Positions 9,839 through 19,844 of a DNA stretch of 64,000 nucleotides are shown here, in pieces (the stretch's first letter is position 1; every line of letters begins with the position of its first letter). Where the stretch lies: NCBI RefSeq assembly GCF_014489495.1, contig NZ_CP060780.1, positions 1,313,001 through 1,377,000 on the forward strand, read 5' to 3'. The notes under the pieces were generated by a model, which was given only the letters and a program-made list of their open reading frames with translations, was not told where the DNA came from and did no database searches. Source of the DNA: Sphingomonas daechungensis (GTDB lineage: Bacteria > Pseudomonadota > Alphaproteobacteria > Sphingomonadales > Sphingomonadaceae). A program made the translations under genes and the position numbers.

Positions 9839-11867
9839 TCAACGCTTCAGATCGGGCGGAATCGCTTCTTCGGCGATCATCGCGATCGCCTCGTCGACAG
9901 ACATGACAAGCTGCCTTTCCTCGGATCCTAGACGGCGAATGGCGACCGTTCCCTCCTCGGCCTCGCGCTTTCCGACGACTAACAGCAGCGGAACCTTCTT
10001 CAGCGAATGCTCGCGCACCTTGTAGTTGATCTTCTCGTTGCGAAGGTCGGTCTCGATCCGGATCCCAGCCGCTTCAAGCCGGGACGCCACCTGCTTCGCG
10101 TAATCGTCGGCGTCCGACACGATAGTTGTGACGACCGCCTGCACCGGCGCCAGCCAGAGCGGGAACTTGCCGGCATAATGCTCGATCAGGATTCCGATGA
10201 ACCGCTCGTACGATCCGAAGATCGCCCGGTGCAGCATGATCGGACGATGCTTGGCACCATCCTCGGCAATGTAGGTCGCGTCGAGCCGCTCGGGCAGCAC
10301 GCGATCCGACTGGATTGTCCCGACCTGCCAGGTCCGCCCAATAGCATCGGTCAGGTGCCACTCGAGCTTGGGAGCGTAGAACGCGCCTTCTCCGGGCAGC
10401 TCTTCCAGCCGAATTCTTCGGTTGCCATGCCGGCCGCGACAACGGCGTCTCGAAGCTCGGCTTCGGCCTTGTCCCAGTCCTCGTCGCTTCCGAACCTCTT
10501 GTCTGGGCGTAGCGCCAGCTTCACGCCATAGCCTGAGAAGCCGAGGTCCTTGTAGACGCGGTCCGCAAGCTCGCAGAACGCGCGAACTTCCTCGACGATC
10601 TGGTCCTCGCGGCAGAAGATGTGCGCATCGTCCTGGGTGAATTGCCGGACGCGCATCAGCCCATGGAGCGCGCCGTGCGGCTCGTTCCGGTGGCAGCTGC
10701 CATTCTCATAGAAGCGGATCGGCAGCTCGCGGTAGCTGGTGATGCCCTGCTTGAAGACCAGAACGTGGCCCGGGCAGTTCATCGGCTTCAACGCCATCAG
10801 GTCGGCTTCGCCTGACAGGATCGGAGCCTCGTCCTCCTGTCCGTCCTCCGGCGCGTGCGGGATTTCGTCCGGCACGACGAACATGTTCTCGCGATACTTG
10901 CCCCAGTGACCGGAGCGCTCCCACTGCCTCGCGTCCATCAACTGCGGAGTCTTGATTTCCTGGTAGCCCGCCTCGTCGATGCGACGGCGCATATAGGCTT
11001 CCAGCGCGCGCCAGATGACGAAACCGTTCGGATGCCAGAACACGCTGCCGTGCGCCTCCGCCTGCAGATGGAACAGGTCCATCTCCTGGCCGATCTTGCG
11101 ATGGTCGCGCTTAGCCGCTTCCTCCAGCCGGACCAGATAGGCATCGAGCTGCTTCTTGTTGAGCCACGCCGTTCCGTAGATGCGGCTGAGCATCGGGTTC
11201 TTGGGGTCGCCGCGCCAGTACGCGCCCGACACGCGGGTCAGCTTGAACGCGTTGGGATCGAGCTTGCCGGTCGACGCGAGGTGCGGCCCGCGGCAAAGGT
11301 CGATCCAGTCGGCCGGCCATGTCCGGTCTTGTACATGGTGATCGGCTCGCCCTCGGGAAGCTCCATCACCCATTCGGCCTTGAACGTCTCACCATGGTCG
11401 ATGAAGAACTGGCGCACACGTTCGCGGTCCCAGACTTCCCGGACGAGCGGCTTGTCGGCGGCAATCACGCGCCGCATTTCCTCCTCGATCGCGGGCAGAT
11501 CCTCGTCGGTGAACGGCCCGCGCCCCGGCGCTGGAGCAAAGTCGTAATAGAAGCCGTCGTCGGTCGCCGGGCCGAAGGTAATCTGCGTGCCCGGGAAGAT
11601 GTTCTGCACCGCTTCCGCAAGCACGTGCGCGAAGTCGTGCCGCACCAGCTCCAGTGCGTCCTTTTCATCCCGCGAAGTGATCAGCGCGAGGTTCGAATCT
11701 CCCTCGAACGGGCGCATGATGTCGCGCACTTCGCCATCGATCTTGGCGGCAAGCGCGGCCTTGGCCAGCCCCGGTCCGATCGCGGCAGCAACGTCCGCGG
11801 GCGTCGAACCCTCGGGCATCTCCCGCACCGAACCGTCGGGAAGCGCGATCTTGAACATCTTGGTCAT
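9839..11867 (-). CDS. thrS: threonine--tRNA ligase (frame-interrupted)
   Basis: ThrRS charges tRNA-Thr and edits misacylated Ser. Reconstructed length is about 676 aa. Domains in order: N-terminal TGS domain ([16 protein letters not shown]), editing domain with the [10 protein letters not shown] zinc or catalytic motif and FYYDF, class II catalytic core with the zinc ligand Cys in [11 protein letters not shown], motif 2 [17 protein letters not shown] and [10 protein letters not shown], and a C-terminal anticodon-binding domain ([10 protein letters not shown]). The frame slips -1 near 11315 and 10408. It lies 123 bp upstream of infC in the common thrS-infC order. Confidence 0.95.
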
Positions 11868-11987
11868 GCGCCGTGCATGTAGCGATGCTGCGCTGCACCC
11901 TCAACCGCAGGCCAAAGTGCAACTTGCCAACCGGCGAAACTTGTTTCAGCTTGCCTGCGCTCGGGGGACAAACGGGGGTTTAGTTCC

Positions 11988-13044
11988 ATGGACGCGCCGG
12001 CTTCTGCGGCGGCCGATAACGGCCGTGCGATTGAGTTTACTGGAACTCTTCGGGAGTTCATTCCGATCGCGGCGTCCAACGCCGCACTCACTATCGTCAC
12101 TCTGTTCGTTTACCGATCCTGGGCGAAGGCTCGCGAGCGACGCTACCTTTGGAGCAGGACTCGTTTCATCGACGATCAGCTTCAATGGACCGGCTCCGGG
12201 TTGGAGATGTTCATCGGCTTCGTGATCATTGCCCTGCTGCTTGGCCTCGTTGGACTGCTTTTTGCGCTCGGCCTGCCGGCGATCGCCGTCCGTGTTGGGC
12301 CAGGCTGGATGTTCGCGGCCGTCCTCGCTCTATATATAGGGGTTTCTTTCTCTTTGGGCTCGCCCGGTTCCGGGCCATTCGGTACCGATTGTCGCGGACA
12401 TGGTGGCGTGGAATTCGCGGAGGAAGCAACGACGGCGGGTGGAACTACGCCCGAAAGGCGATCGGATATTATCTCGTCACCTTTCTACTGGGCGGAATTT
12501 TCTACCCTTGGGCACAGGCCAAATTATGGAACGAGCGCTGGCGTAAGATGTCGTTCGGCCCTACGACTTTCACTCCGATATGACTCCGGAAGACACGAAG
12601 GGACCATTCTTCATCTTCTGGGCGGTGATCGTGATCGGAAGCCTGATAAGCGGCTTCGCTGCGATAGCGACCGCGAGGGAAGGCACGCCTGGCGGCTCCC
12701 CGATTATTACCCTGTTGTTCTATTGCGCGGTGGGAGTGGCGTACGTCAACTTCCTTACGCACTATTACAAGGCCGCGGTCGAATGGATGAGCATTGGTGA
12801 CATCACGTTCCAGTTCGACGCCGACTTCAAGGACTGGATGGGGTTCTACTTGCGGACGATCGGTCTCACAATCGTCACGATCGGCTTCGCCATTTTCGTC
12901 TACAATTTTCGCAAATGGCAGTTCATCACCAGCCATTTGAACGCGTTCGGTACGGTTGACGTGGACCAGTTGATCCAGTCGCAGACCGTCGCGCCGAGAG
13001 AAGCCGAGGGATTCCTCGACGCTCTCGATATCGGCGCCTTTTAG
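11988..13044 (+). CDS. DUF898 (YjgN-family) membrane protein (frame-interrupted)
   Basis: Reconstructed length is about 352 aa. The protein shows the DUF898 pattern: FTGTLREFIPIAASNAAL at the N-terminus, then YRSWAKARERRYLWSRTRF, several transmembrane segments, RLSRTWWRGIRGG, and a repeated FGPTTFHSD-type motif before the second half. The function of this family is unknown; it is an inner-membrane protein. The frame slips -1 near 12350 and 12570 (a T run). The next gene starts 10 bp later, so the two are likely co-transcribed. It is divergent from thrS. Confidence 0.8.
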
Positions 13045-13053
13045 GTCCGGGGC

Positions 13054-14109
13054 GTGTCGCAGCAGGCGTCCCTGTTCGACGGGACGAGTGCTCGATCCTA
13101 TGCGGTGACCGTGGCGGCGGGTGACGGCGTTCTCAAGCTAAGCCGCGATAGCGGATGGGACGACGAGGTCCGCTTCGGCTTATCGGCAAGCTCAGCGAGG
13201 ATCCGCAGCGCATCCGGCTTGGCCGGAATGACGCGCCCGGCTGGTCCCTGATCCTCGACAAACCGGTCGAAGACGACCTCCTTGCCCTTATCCCAAGGGC
13301 GATGGCTACGGAAGATGGATCGATCGGATAGGGCTGATGCCGGCGATCGCCGTTTGCGCCGTTGTGACCGCGGTCGTTGTCGGCATCGGATACGTCGCCC
13401 CGCACTGGGTCGCTCCGTACGTTCCGATGAGCTGGGAGCGAAAGCTCGGCAATGCAATGGTTGGGGATTTCGGATCCAGCAAATGCGACGATCCGGCAGG
13501 TCAGGCAGCGCTCGAAAAGCTTGCGGAAACGCTGGAGCCGGGCGCTACTGAGGGGCCTGATCGGGTCAGGATTGTTGCGCTCGACTTTCCGATCTTCAAT
13601 GCGGTGGCCTTGCCGGGGGAAACATCGCCGTCTTCAAGGGTGCGCTTGATGATGTCGATGATCCTGATGCGCTCGCCGGCATCGTTGCCCACGAAATCGC
13701 TCACGTCCGCCGACGGCACGTGACGGAAGCGCTAATCCGCCAACTCGGCATCGAAGCCCTGATCAGCATGTTCGCTGGAACCACTGTCTCCAATGCCGAG
13801 CAACTGCTTTCGCTCAGCTATAGTCGTGCTCACGAGACGGAAGCGGACAGCGACGCCATTGCAATGCTCGGCAGAGCAAGCATTTCACCAGGGCCAACCG
13901 GCAATCTATTCCTGAAGCTCGCTAAGGAGCAGGGCGAGGAACCGGGCCTCACTGGCGAATTCCTTGACAGTCACCCGTTGAGCCGAACTCGGGCCAAGCG
14001 CTTCATCGATTCCGTGCGAAAAGAGACAACCTATCGTCACGTGCTGTCTGAGGAAGACTTCAACGTTCTGAGGAGGATGTGCGATCCGAAGGACGGCATT
14101 TCAAAGTGA
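13054..14109 (+). CDS. M48-family zinc metallopeptidase with N-terminal DUF7092-like domain (frame-interrupted)
   Basis: A membrane-anchored zinc protease of the M48 (HtpX/BepA) group, about 352 aa. An N-terminal beta-rich domain (SLFDGTSARSYAVTV to WSLILD) is followed by one transmembrane helix (LMPAIAVCAVVTAVVVGIGY, about 13337) and the peptidase domain, with the zinc motif HEIAH at about 13690-13704 and the third ligand in RAHETEADSDAIAML. The frame slips -1 near 13172, 13293 and 13617, all at G or C runs. It starts with GTG 10 bp after the DUF898 gene; the pairing suggests the two proteins act together in the envelope, which is inference. Confidence 0.85.
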
Positions 14110-14168
14110 AGGCACGGCCGTTACGAGACGGCCGCGCCTAAGTTTCCAGTCGAAATTCTGCGCTGTTC

Positions 14169-14228
14169 CTAGAACAGGACGATCAAAAGGATGATCAACA
14201 GAATGAGACCGCCGATACCGATATACAT
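14169..14228 (-). CDS. 19-residue hydrophobic membrane peptide
   Basis: The reading frame encodes MYIGIGGLILLIILLIVLF and then TAG. It is one transmembrane-length hydrophobic segment with no charged residue. A good Shine-Dalgarno (GGGAG, 8 nt before the ATG) and a clean stop support translation. It sits alone between the M48 protease and the GIN-domain gene. Similar very short membrane peptides are common in proteobacteria and easily missed. I do not know its role. Confidence 0.5.
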   Translation of the reverse strand: MYIGIGGLILLIILLIVLF

Positions 14229-14301
14229 CGCTTCGCTCCCATGTTCTTGGCTTGGGAGGGGTAACGAATTGCAGGCGAGTGAAGTTCCGGATCGGTTGAA
14301 G

Positions 14302-14987
14302 TCAGCAGCCTGAAATCACCGCCGAGCCCTGTGTCGTTACGGTGCATGCGGCGCCTCCCGACAAGTCGACGGTCGACACCCCGCGCGCGTCAATCTTGAC
14401 GCTATTGCTGACGTTGACGCGGACCTGGGCGGGCCTTCGGCGCCCACCGTCGCGTCCTTCACGGCGAGGCCGGAAGCGTCGAGCGATGAAGTTCCGCGGA
14501 CGATGGCCGTCAGCTTCGGAGCCGTCCCGGCGAGCGAGACTGTGCCGACCCCGCTGATCCCGACCTTGAGCTGGTCGACGTTCGCGTTGGCGATGGCGGC
14601 CGATCCCGACCCTGGATGGAAATGTCGAGGCTGAGGCCCTTGACCTTGTCGACCGAGAGCGCGCCCGGCCGTTGACCCAGATCGCCGCGAGGTCCTGCGT
14701 CCCAACGCTGATCTCGACTGGACCTGTCCCCTTCCCGGGATAGCCGCCCACGACGAAGGATTGCCGCGCACGACCAGGGTCTGCCCCTGTTGGTCGATGG
14801 ACACGGCGTCGATCGCCGCTGCTGAACCGCTGACCGTCGCGAACGGCGACACGCCGGTAGTGAGCCGTACCTTGTACGGCCCGTCGATCCGGATCTTGTT
14901 GAAGCTGGTGACGCTGAGCGTCCGGTCCGCGGCCAGCGCCGGCTGGGCGATGGCTGCAGCGCAGATGGCGAGAATGGCGGTCTTCAT
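14302..14987 (-). CDS. secreted GIN-domain (DUF2807) protein (frame-interrupted)
   Basis: About 229 aa with a Sec signal peptide (MKTAILAICAAAIAQPALAAD). The mature part is the putative auto-transporter adhesin head GIN domain: SFNKIRIDGPYKVRLTTG, then short repetitive beta-strand units (GSGSAAIANANVDQLKVGI, GVGTVSLAGTAP) predicted to form a beta-helix. It ends in a two-Cys pattern (GAACTVTTQGSAVISGC). The family is found in cell-envelope and adhesion contexts; the molecular function is unknown. The frame slips -1 at four places, near 14760, 14665, 14612 and 14445, returning to the original frame in between. It lies directly downstream of a second GIN protein. Confidence 0.75.
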
Positions 14988-15021
14988 GCCGCCACTCTCG
15001 CCCGACATGGTTAAGATGTCA

Positions 15022-15743
15022 CTATGAGCAGCGAGCGTTTCCGGAACCCGCCTTGGAAATGGTGCACTTGGCGCCGCCAGTCAGGTCGACGTCGCCCGAT
15101 CCCATGATGCTAACCGATGCGGTGCCGGTGGCTTGCGCCTGCACGCCGCCGGAGCCGGCGACGGAAACCGAAGCAGTTTCCGCGGCAACGCCTTTGGCGT
15201 CGATCCCGCCCGACCCGGCGATTCCGTAATCGGCACTTTTTGCGCGGCCGCCGCTGGCCCGTGCATTTCCCGACCCGGCAATGTCGAGCTTCAGGGTGCC
15301 AACCTCAACCTGGCCGACTTGCAAATTGCCCGAGCCCGCAATCGCGCCCGAGAAGCTGTCGCCGGCGACCTTGTCGATGTCGATGTTCCCCGATCCGGCA
15401 AGCTCTGCGGCGCGAAGGCTTGGGACCGTTACCGTCAGCGCAATCTTGCCATGATGCGATCCCCAGCCCAGCTCATCTTCTGCTTGGGGCGGACGACGAG
15501 TGATCCGTTCTCGACGGTGATTTCGAGATTGTCGATGGCCTTCTGGTCGCCGCGCGCGTGTACGCTCGGCGCGCTGCCGGTCGTCACGCTAGTGTCGTAC
15601 GAACCGGCCAACTCGATCCTGTCGAAGTTTCCGACCTGGTAATCGCGGTCGATGACCGGACCGCCGTCGGCGCTTCTCGCCGCGCTGCATCCGGCCGCTA
15701 CCAGCGCCGAAGCCAAGACACCAAGAGCAATCGCGCGTCGCAT
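15022..15743 (-). CDS. GIN-domain (DUF2807) lipoprotein (frame-interrupted)
   Basis: About 240 aa. The start at 15743 gives a lipoprotein signal with lipobox LVAAGC, so the protein should be lipid-anchored. The body has FDRIELAGSYDTSVTTG and then a regular series of glycine-rich strands (AGSGNIDIDKV, AGSGNLQVGQVEVG, AGSGNARASG, AGSGGIDAKG, AGSGGVQAQA, MGSGDVDLTG) of the GIN beta-helix type. It ends GGAKCTISKAGSGNARCS, the same two-Cys end pattern as the neighbour. One -1 slip occurs near 15462. It is paralogous to the gene at 14302, with only 35 bp between them. Confidence 0.8.
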
Positions 15744-15807
15744 CTGATCCTCCCATTTTTGCCGTGTTAGCGACCTAATACACCAATGCACGCCGATAGA
15801 GCAAGTC

Positions 15808-15850
15808 CAAAAGAAAAGGGCGCGCCCGGAAGGACGCGCCCTTGTTCTTT
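15808..15850 (-). terminator. rho-independent terminator of carD
   Basis: The hairpin GGGCGCGTCC / GGGCGCGCCC, loop TTCC, on the minus strand is followed by TTTTCTTTT. It lies 20 bp downstream of the carD stop. Confidence 0.8.
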
Positions 15851-15868
15851 CAGCGGAAGCGAAACGCT

Positions 15869-16407
15869 TTAGGCGTTCGCGACTTCCTTCGGCTTGTGGT
15901 GGATCACCGCAGCTTTGTTGAGGATGTCGAGGATCTTCGCCAGCGCAGCCTTTTCATCGGTCTGCTCCATGGCGCCGAGCTCACGCGCGAGGCGCGAGGA
16001 GGCGGCCTCGAAGATCTGACGCTCGGAATAGCTCTGCTCCGGAGCATCGTCCGGGCGGAACAGGTCGCGGGTCACTTCCGCGATCGAGGTCAGGTCGCCG
16101 GAGTTGATCTTCGCTTCGTACTCCTGGGCGCGGCGCGACCACATGGTGCGCTTCACCTTGGGCTTGCCCTTCAGGGTTTCGAGCGCGTCCTTCATGGTCT
16201 TGTCGGACGACAGCTTGCGCATACCGACCGAGTCCGCCTTGAGGACGGGAACGCGGAGGGTCATCTTTTCCTTTTCGAAACGCAAAACGTACAGATCCAG
16301 CCGGGTGCCGGCGATCTCGGTGCTTTGCAGTTCGACAACGCGGCCAACACCATGCTTGGGTACACCACATAATCGCCAACATCGAAGCTGAGCGCTTTCG
16401 CTGCCAT
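15869..16407 (-). CDS. carD: CarD/CdnL-family RNA polymerase-binding regulator (frame-interrupted)
   Basis: CarD-type proteins bind the RNA polymerase beta subunit and stabilise open complexes at rRNA and housekeeping promoters. About 179 aa. The N-terminal RNAP-interacting Tudor-like domain reads FDVGDYVVYPKHGVGRV after repair, followed by VLRFEKEKMTLRVP and the DNA-binding helical part with KRTMWSRRAQEYEAKINSGD and FEAASSRLARELGAM. One -1 slip lies near 16360 in a C run. The start at 16407 has an AAGGA ribosome site; a further in-frame ATG at 16443 is possible. Confidence 0.9.
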
Positions 16408-16614
16408 TGCTATCCTTTCCGTTGCGACACTGTGAGCCGACACGTCTCTCTCGTATCGTCCCCCATAACGACCCGTCGCGGTCGCGGCTCCGTGCCTGAT
16501 TTCGGTCCTGCAAAAATGGCCTCCGCCGGTCGCGGGGCCTCTGTTACAATTTTATATCACAACTTATCTGGAAAAACCACCCCAACGCCTTTTGTTAACC
16601 CAATCTATCCCCAG

Positions 16615-17697
16615 CTAAATCGCCAATCCGAGCTGCCTAGGCGGTTCGACTTCTCCCTCGACAAGATTGTGTAGGCCAAGACCCAGTAACCGGATGCCTT
16701 TGGGCACGGGAAACAGGGCTGCCAGCAGGACCTGGCCGGCTTCAGTAAAGCTCGACAGTTCCTCGATCGGCGCTGGGAAGCTTTTCGAGCGAGTGATGTT
16801 GGTGAAGTCGCCGAATTTGACCTTGAGGGTCACCGTCCGGCCCGTGACATCGGCGCGCTCGACCCGCGCCCAGGCGTAACCGGCGATGCGCTCAAGCTCA
16901 CTTGCGAGCCTATCGGGATCGGTCAAATCCTCGTCGAACGTTCGCTCCGCGCTGACCGACTTGTAGGGGCGGTCGGAGCAGACTTCGCGATCGTCGATCC
17001 CTCGGCTGATCCGCCAGTACCAGTGTCCCGAGCTGCCGAACCGCAGCTCCAGTTCGGCTAGGCTACGCTCCTGCAAGTCGGCGCCGGTCATGATGCCCAT
17101 GCCTTCGAGCTTGCGTGCAGTCACCGGGCCGATGCCGTGGAACCGGGAGACGGGAAGCGCGGCTATATAGGCCTGTGCGCGTTCCGGCGTGATTACGCAC
17201 AGGCCGTCTGGCTTGTTCTGGTCGGATGCGAGCTTGGCGACGAACTTGCAGTAGGACACGCCGGCCGAAGCCGTCAGCCCGGTCTCCTCGCGAATGCGCC
17301 GGCGAATTTCCTCAGCCGTCGCCCGGGCGGTGCCGAGACCTAGCCGGTCCGCGGTCACGTCGAGATAAGCTTCGTCGAGGCTCAGCGGTTCGATCAGGTC
17401 GGTGTAATCGGCGAAGATCGCGCGGATCTGGTGCGACACCTCGCGATAGACGTCGAAGCGGGGCTTCACGAAAATGAGGTCGGCGCACCGGCGTTTCGCC
17501 GTGACCGATGGCATGGCAGACCGAATGCCGAACTTGCGCGCCTCGTAGCTCGCCGCCGCCACGACGCCGCGATGCCCGCCGCCGACCGCCACCGGCTTGC
17601 CCCTCAGCTCCGGATTATCGCGCTGCTCGACCGACGCGTAGAAGGCGTCCATGTCGATATGGATGATCTTGCGGACGGGCTTGTCGGACTCGGACAC
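16615..17697 (-). CDS. dinB: DNA polymerase IV (DinB)
   Basis: An error-prone Y-family polymerase that copies past DNA lesions. Intact at 360 aa. Catalytic acidic residues are in IIHIDMDAFYASVEQRD and EPLSLDEAYLDVT, and the finger motif YEARKFGIRSAMPS is clear. The thumb has the HhH region FHGIGPVTARKLEGMGI. The little finger ends in QLGLAI, a plausible weak sliding-clamp binding motif. The adjacent 170-bp upstream region, shared with divergent sucC, contains one of two copies of an exact 22-bp element (17793-17814). I found no standard alphaproteobacterial GTTC-N7-GTTC SOS box there. Confidence 0.95.
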   Translation of the reverse strand: MSESDKPVRKIIHIDMDAFYASVEQRDNPELRGKPVAVGGGHRGVVAAASYEARKFGIRSAMPSVTAKRRCADLIFVKPRFDVYREVSHQIRAIFADYTDLIEPLSLDEAYLDVTADRLGLGTARATAEEIRRRIREETGLTASAGVSYCKFVAKLASDQNKPDGLCVITPERAQAYIAALPVSRFHGIGPVTARKLEGMGIMTGADLQERSLAELELRFGSSGHWYWRISRGIDDREVCSDRPYKSVSAERTFDEDLTDPDRLASELERIAGYAWARVERADVTGRTVTLKVKFGDFTNITRSKSFPAPIEELSSFTEAGQVLLAALFPVPKGIRLLGLGLHNLVEGEVEPPRQLGLAI

Positions 17698-17792
17698 GGC
17701 CGGAAACTTCTGTCTTACAGGCGCGACCTGAGTCTAGCGTGTCTTCACGTGCAAAGTACGGAACGACGAAAGCCAGAAACGACCGCCGTTAC

Positions 17793-17814
17793 TGCGAACA
17801 TTGGGAACATTCGG
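17793..17814. repeat. 22-bp GAACATT element, copy 1
   Basis: An exact 22-bp match to 56193-56214. It consists of two GAACATT units repeated with a 9-bp period. It lies in the divergent region between dinB (start 17697) and sucC (start 17868), about 55 bp before the sucC start. This could be an operator; the binding factor is unknown. Confidence 0.6.
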
Positions 17815-17867
17815 GCGAAAGGCCGACTTTGCATCGGCAGGCCCAATCTGCTTAAGGGCGGCGCGAA

Positions 17868-19073
17868 ATGAACATCCACGAGTATCAAGCCAAAGAGCTG
17901 CTTGCGAAGTTCGGCGTGCCGGTTCCCGCCGGCTACGCCGCCATGTCCGTTGATGAAGCGGTCGATGCCGCGAAGAAGCTGCCGGGACCGCTCTGGGTCG
18001 TGAAGGCTCAGATCCACGCCGGCGGCCGCGGCAAGGGTAAGTTCAGCGAGCTCGGGCCCGATGCCAAGGGCGGCGTTCGCCTCGCCAAGTCGGTCGAGGA
18101 AGTCCGCGCCAATGCCGAGGAAATGCTCGGCAAGACGCTCGTCACCATCCAGACCGGCGCGCAAGGCAAGCAGGTCCAGCGCCTCTACATCACCGACGGC
18201 GTCGACATTGCGAAGGAATTCTACCTCGCTCTGTTGGTCGATCGTGAAACCGGCCGCATTGCCATCGTCGCCTCGACCGAAGGCGGCATGGACATCGAGA
18301 AGGTCGCTCACGACACGCCCGAGAAGATCGAGACGCTGACGGTCGATCCGGCGACCGGCCTGATGCCGCACCACGGCCGCGCCGTTGCTGCCGCGCTCGG
18401 GCTCAGCGGCGATCTCGCCAAGCAGGCGGGCAAGCTTCTTCCGCAGCTCTACAATGCGTTTATCGGCACCGACGCATCGCAGATTGAGATCAACCCGCTC
18501 GCCGTTACCGAGGACGGCAAGCTGTTGGTGCTCGATGCCAAGGTCGGCTTCGACAACAATGCCGAATTCCGCCACCCGGACATCCAGGAACTGCGCGACC
18601 TCACCGAAGAGGACCCGATGGAGATCGAGGCGTCGAAGTACGACCTCGCCTACATCAAGCTCGACGGGAACATCGGCTGCATGGTCAACGGCGCGGGCCT
18701 CGCCATGGCGACGATGGACATCATCAAGCTGAACGGCGCGTTCCCGGCAAACTTCCTCGACGTCGGCGGCGGCGCTTCGAAGGAAAAGGTCACCGCGGCC
18801 TTCAAGATCATCCTCAGCGATCCGGCCGTAAAGGGCATTCTCGTCAACATCTTCGGCGGGATCATGCGCTGCGACATCATCGCCGAAGGCATTGTTGAGG
18901 CGGCCCGCGAGGTCGACCTGAAGGTGCCGTTGGTCGTTCGTCTCGAGGGCACGAACGTCCAGCAGGGCAAGGACATCTTGGCGATGAGCGGGCTTCCGAT
19001 CATCGCTGCCAACGACCTTGGCGATGCGGCGAGGAAGATCGTCGCCGAGGTCAACCAGGCGGTTCCCGCCTGA
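17868..19073 (+). CDS. sucC: succinate--CoA ligase [ADP-forming] subunit beta
   Basis: SucC is the nucleotide-binding subunit of succinyl-CoA synthetase in the TCA cycle, working with SucD. Intact, 401 aa, family length. The N-terminus [20 protein letters not shown] and the ATP-grasp elements [13 protein letters not shown] and [14 protein letters not shown] are conserved, as is the C-terminal [17 protein letters not shown]. Unusually, sucD is not next: etfB follows after 21 bp, so the succinyl-CoA and ETF genes probably share a transcript. Confidence 0.97.
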   Translation: MNIHEYQAKELLAKFGVPVPAGYAAMSVDEAVDAAKKLPGPLWVVKAQIHAGGRGKGKFSELGPDAKGGVRLAKSVEEVRANAEEMLGKTLVTIQTGAQGKQVQRLYITDGVDIAKEFYLALLVDRETGRIAIVASTEGGMDIEKVAHDTPEKIETLTVDPATGLMPHHGRAVAAALGLSGDLAKQAGKLLPQLYNAFIGTDASQIEINPLAVTEDGKLLVLDAKVGFDNNAEFRHPDIQELRDLTEEDPMEIEASKYDLAYIKLDGNIGCMVNGAGLAMATMDIIKLNGAFPANFLDVGGGASKEKVTAAFKIILSDPAVKGILVNIFGGIMRCDIIAEGIVEAAREVDLKVPLVVRLEGTNVQQGKDILAMSGLPIIAANDLGDAARKIVAEVNQAVPA

Positions 19074-19094
19074 GCATTCTGGGAGAGTGAAGCG

Positions 19095-19844
19095 ATGAAG
19101 GTGCTGGTCGCCGTAAAGCGGGTGATCGACTACAACGTGAAGCCGCGCGTCAAGATGGACGGCACGGGCGTCGATCTCACCAACGTCAAGATGAGCATGA
19201 ACCCTTTCGACGAGATTGCCGTCGAAGAGGCGATCCGCCTCAAGGAAAAGGGCGTCGCGACAGAAATCGTCGCGGTGTCGATCGGTCCGGCCAAGGCGCA
19301 GGAAACGCTCCGTACCGCGCTGGCGATGGGCGCCGACCGGGCCATCCTCGTCCAGACCGACGAAGAGGTCGAGCCGCTCGGCGTCGCCAAGATCATTGCC
19401 AAGATTGCCGGCGAAGAGCAGCCGGAGCTGGTCATCCTCGGCAAGCAGGCGATCGACGACGACAATAACGCCACGGGCCAGATGCTGGCCGCGCTGCTTG
19501 GCTGGCCGCAGGGCACGTTCGCTTCGAAGCTCGATCCGTCGGGCGGCGAGGTCAGCGTCACACGCGAGGTCGACGGCGGTCTCGAAACCGACAAGCTGAA
19601 GCTTCCGGCGGTGATCACCACCGACCTTCGCCTCAACGAGCCGCGTTACGCCTCGCTGCCGAACATCATGAAGGCCAAGTCGAAGCCGCTGGCGACGAAG
19701 ACGCCCGAAGAAATCGGCGTCGACATTGCGCGCCGCCTCGAAACGCTGAAGGTCGCCGAGCCGGCCAAGCGCCAGGCCGGCGACAAGGTCGGCTCGGTGG
19801 ACGAGCTGATCGGCAAACTCAAGACGTTGGGAGTGGTGGCATGA
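19095..19844 (+). CDS. etfB: electron transfer flavoprotein subunit beta
   Basis: EtfB binds AMP and, with EtfA, carries electrons from acyl-CoA dehydrogenases to ETF:quinone oxidoreductase. Intact, 249 aa. It starts [20 protein letters not shown], with the ETF signature region [20 protein letters not shown] and the AMP-site region [19 protein letters not shown]. It ends in the etfA start (4-bp overlap at 19841-19844), so translation of the two subunits is coupled. Confidence 0.97.
   Translation: MKVLVAVKRVIDYNVKPRVKMDGTGVDLTNVKMSMNPFDEIAVEEAIRLKEKGVATEIVAVSIGPAKAQETLRTALAMGADRAILVQTDEEVEPLGVAKIIAKIAGEEQPELVILGKQAIDDDNNATGQMLAALLGWPQGTFASKLDPSGGEVSVTREVDGGLETDKLKLPAVITTDLRLNEPRYASLPNIMKAKSKPLATKTPEEIGVDIARRLETLKVAEPAKRQAGDKVGSVDELIGKLKTLGVVA

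Noticed and set aside
17793..17814. LexA (SOS) box upstream of dinB
   Set aside because: The GAAC units are separated by 5 bases, not the 7 of the alphaproteobacterial box, and the same spacing is found before cobT.
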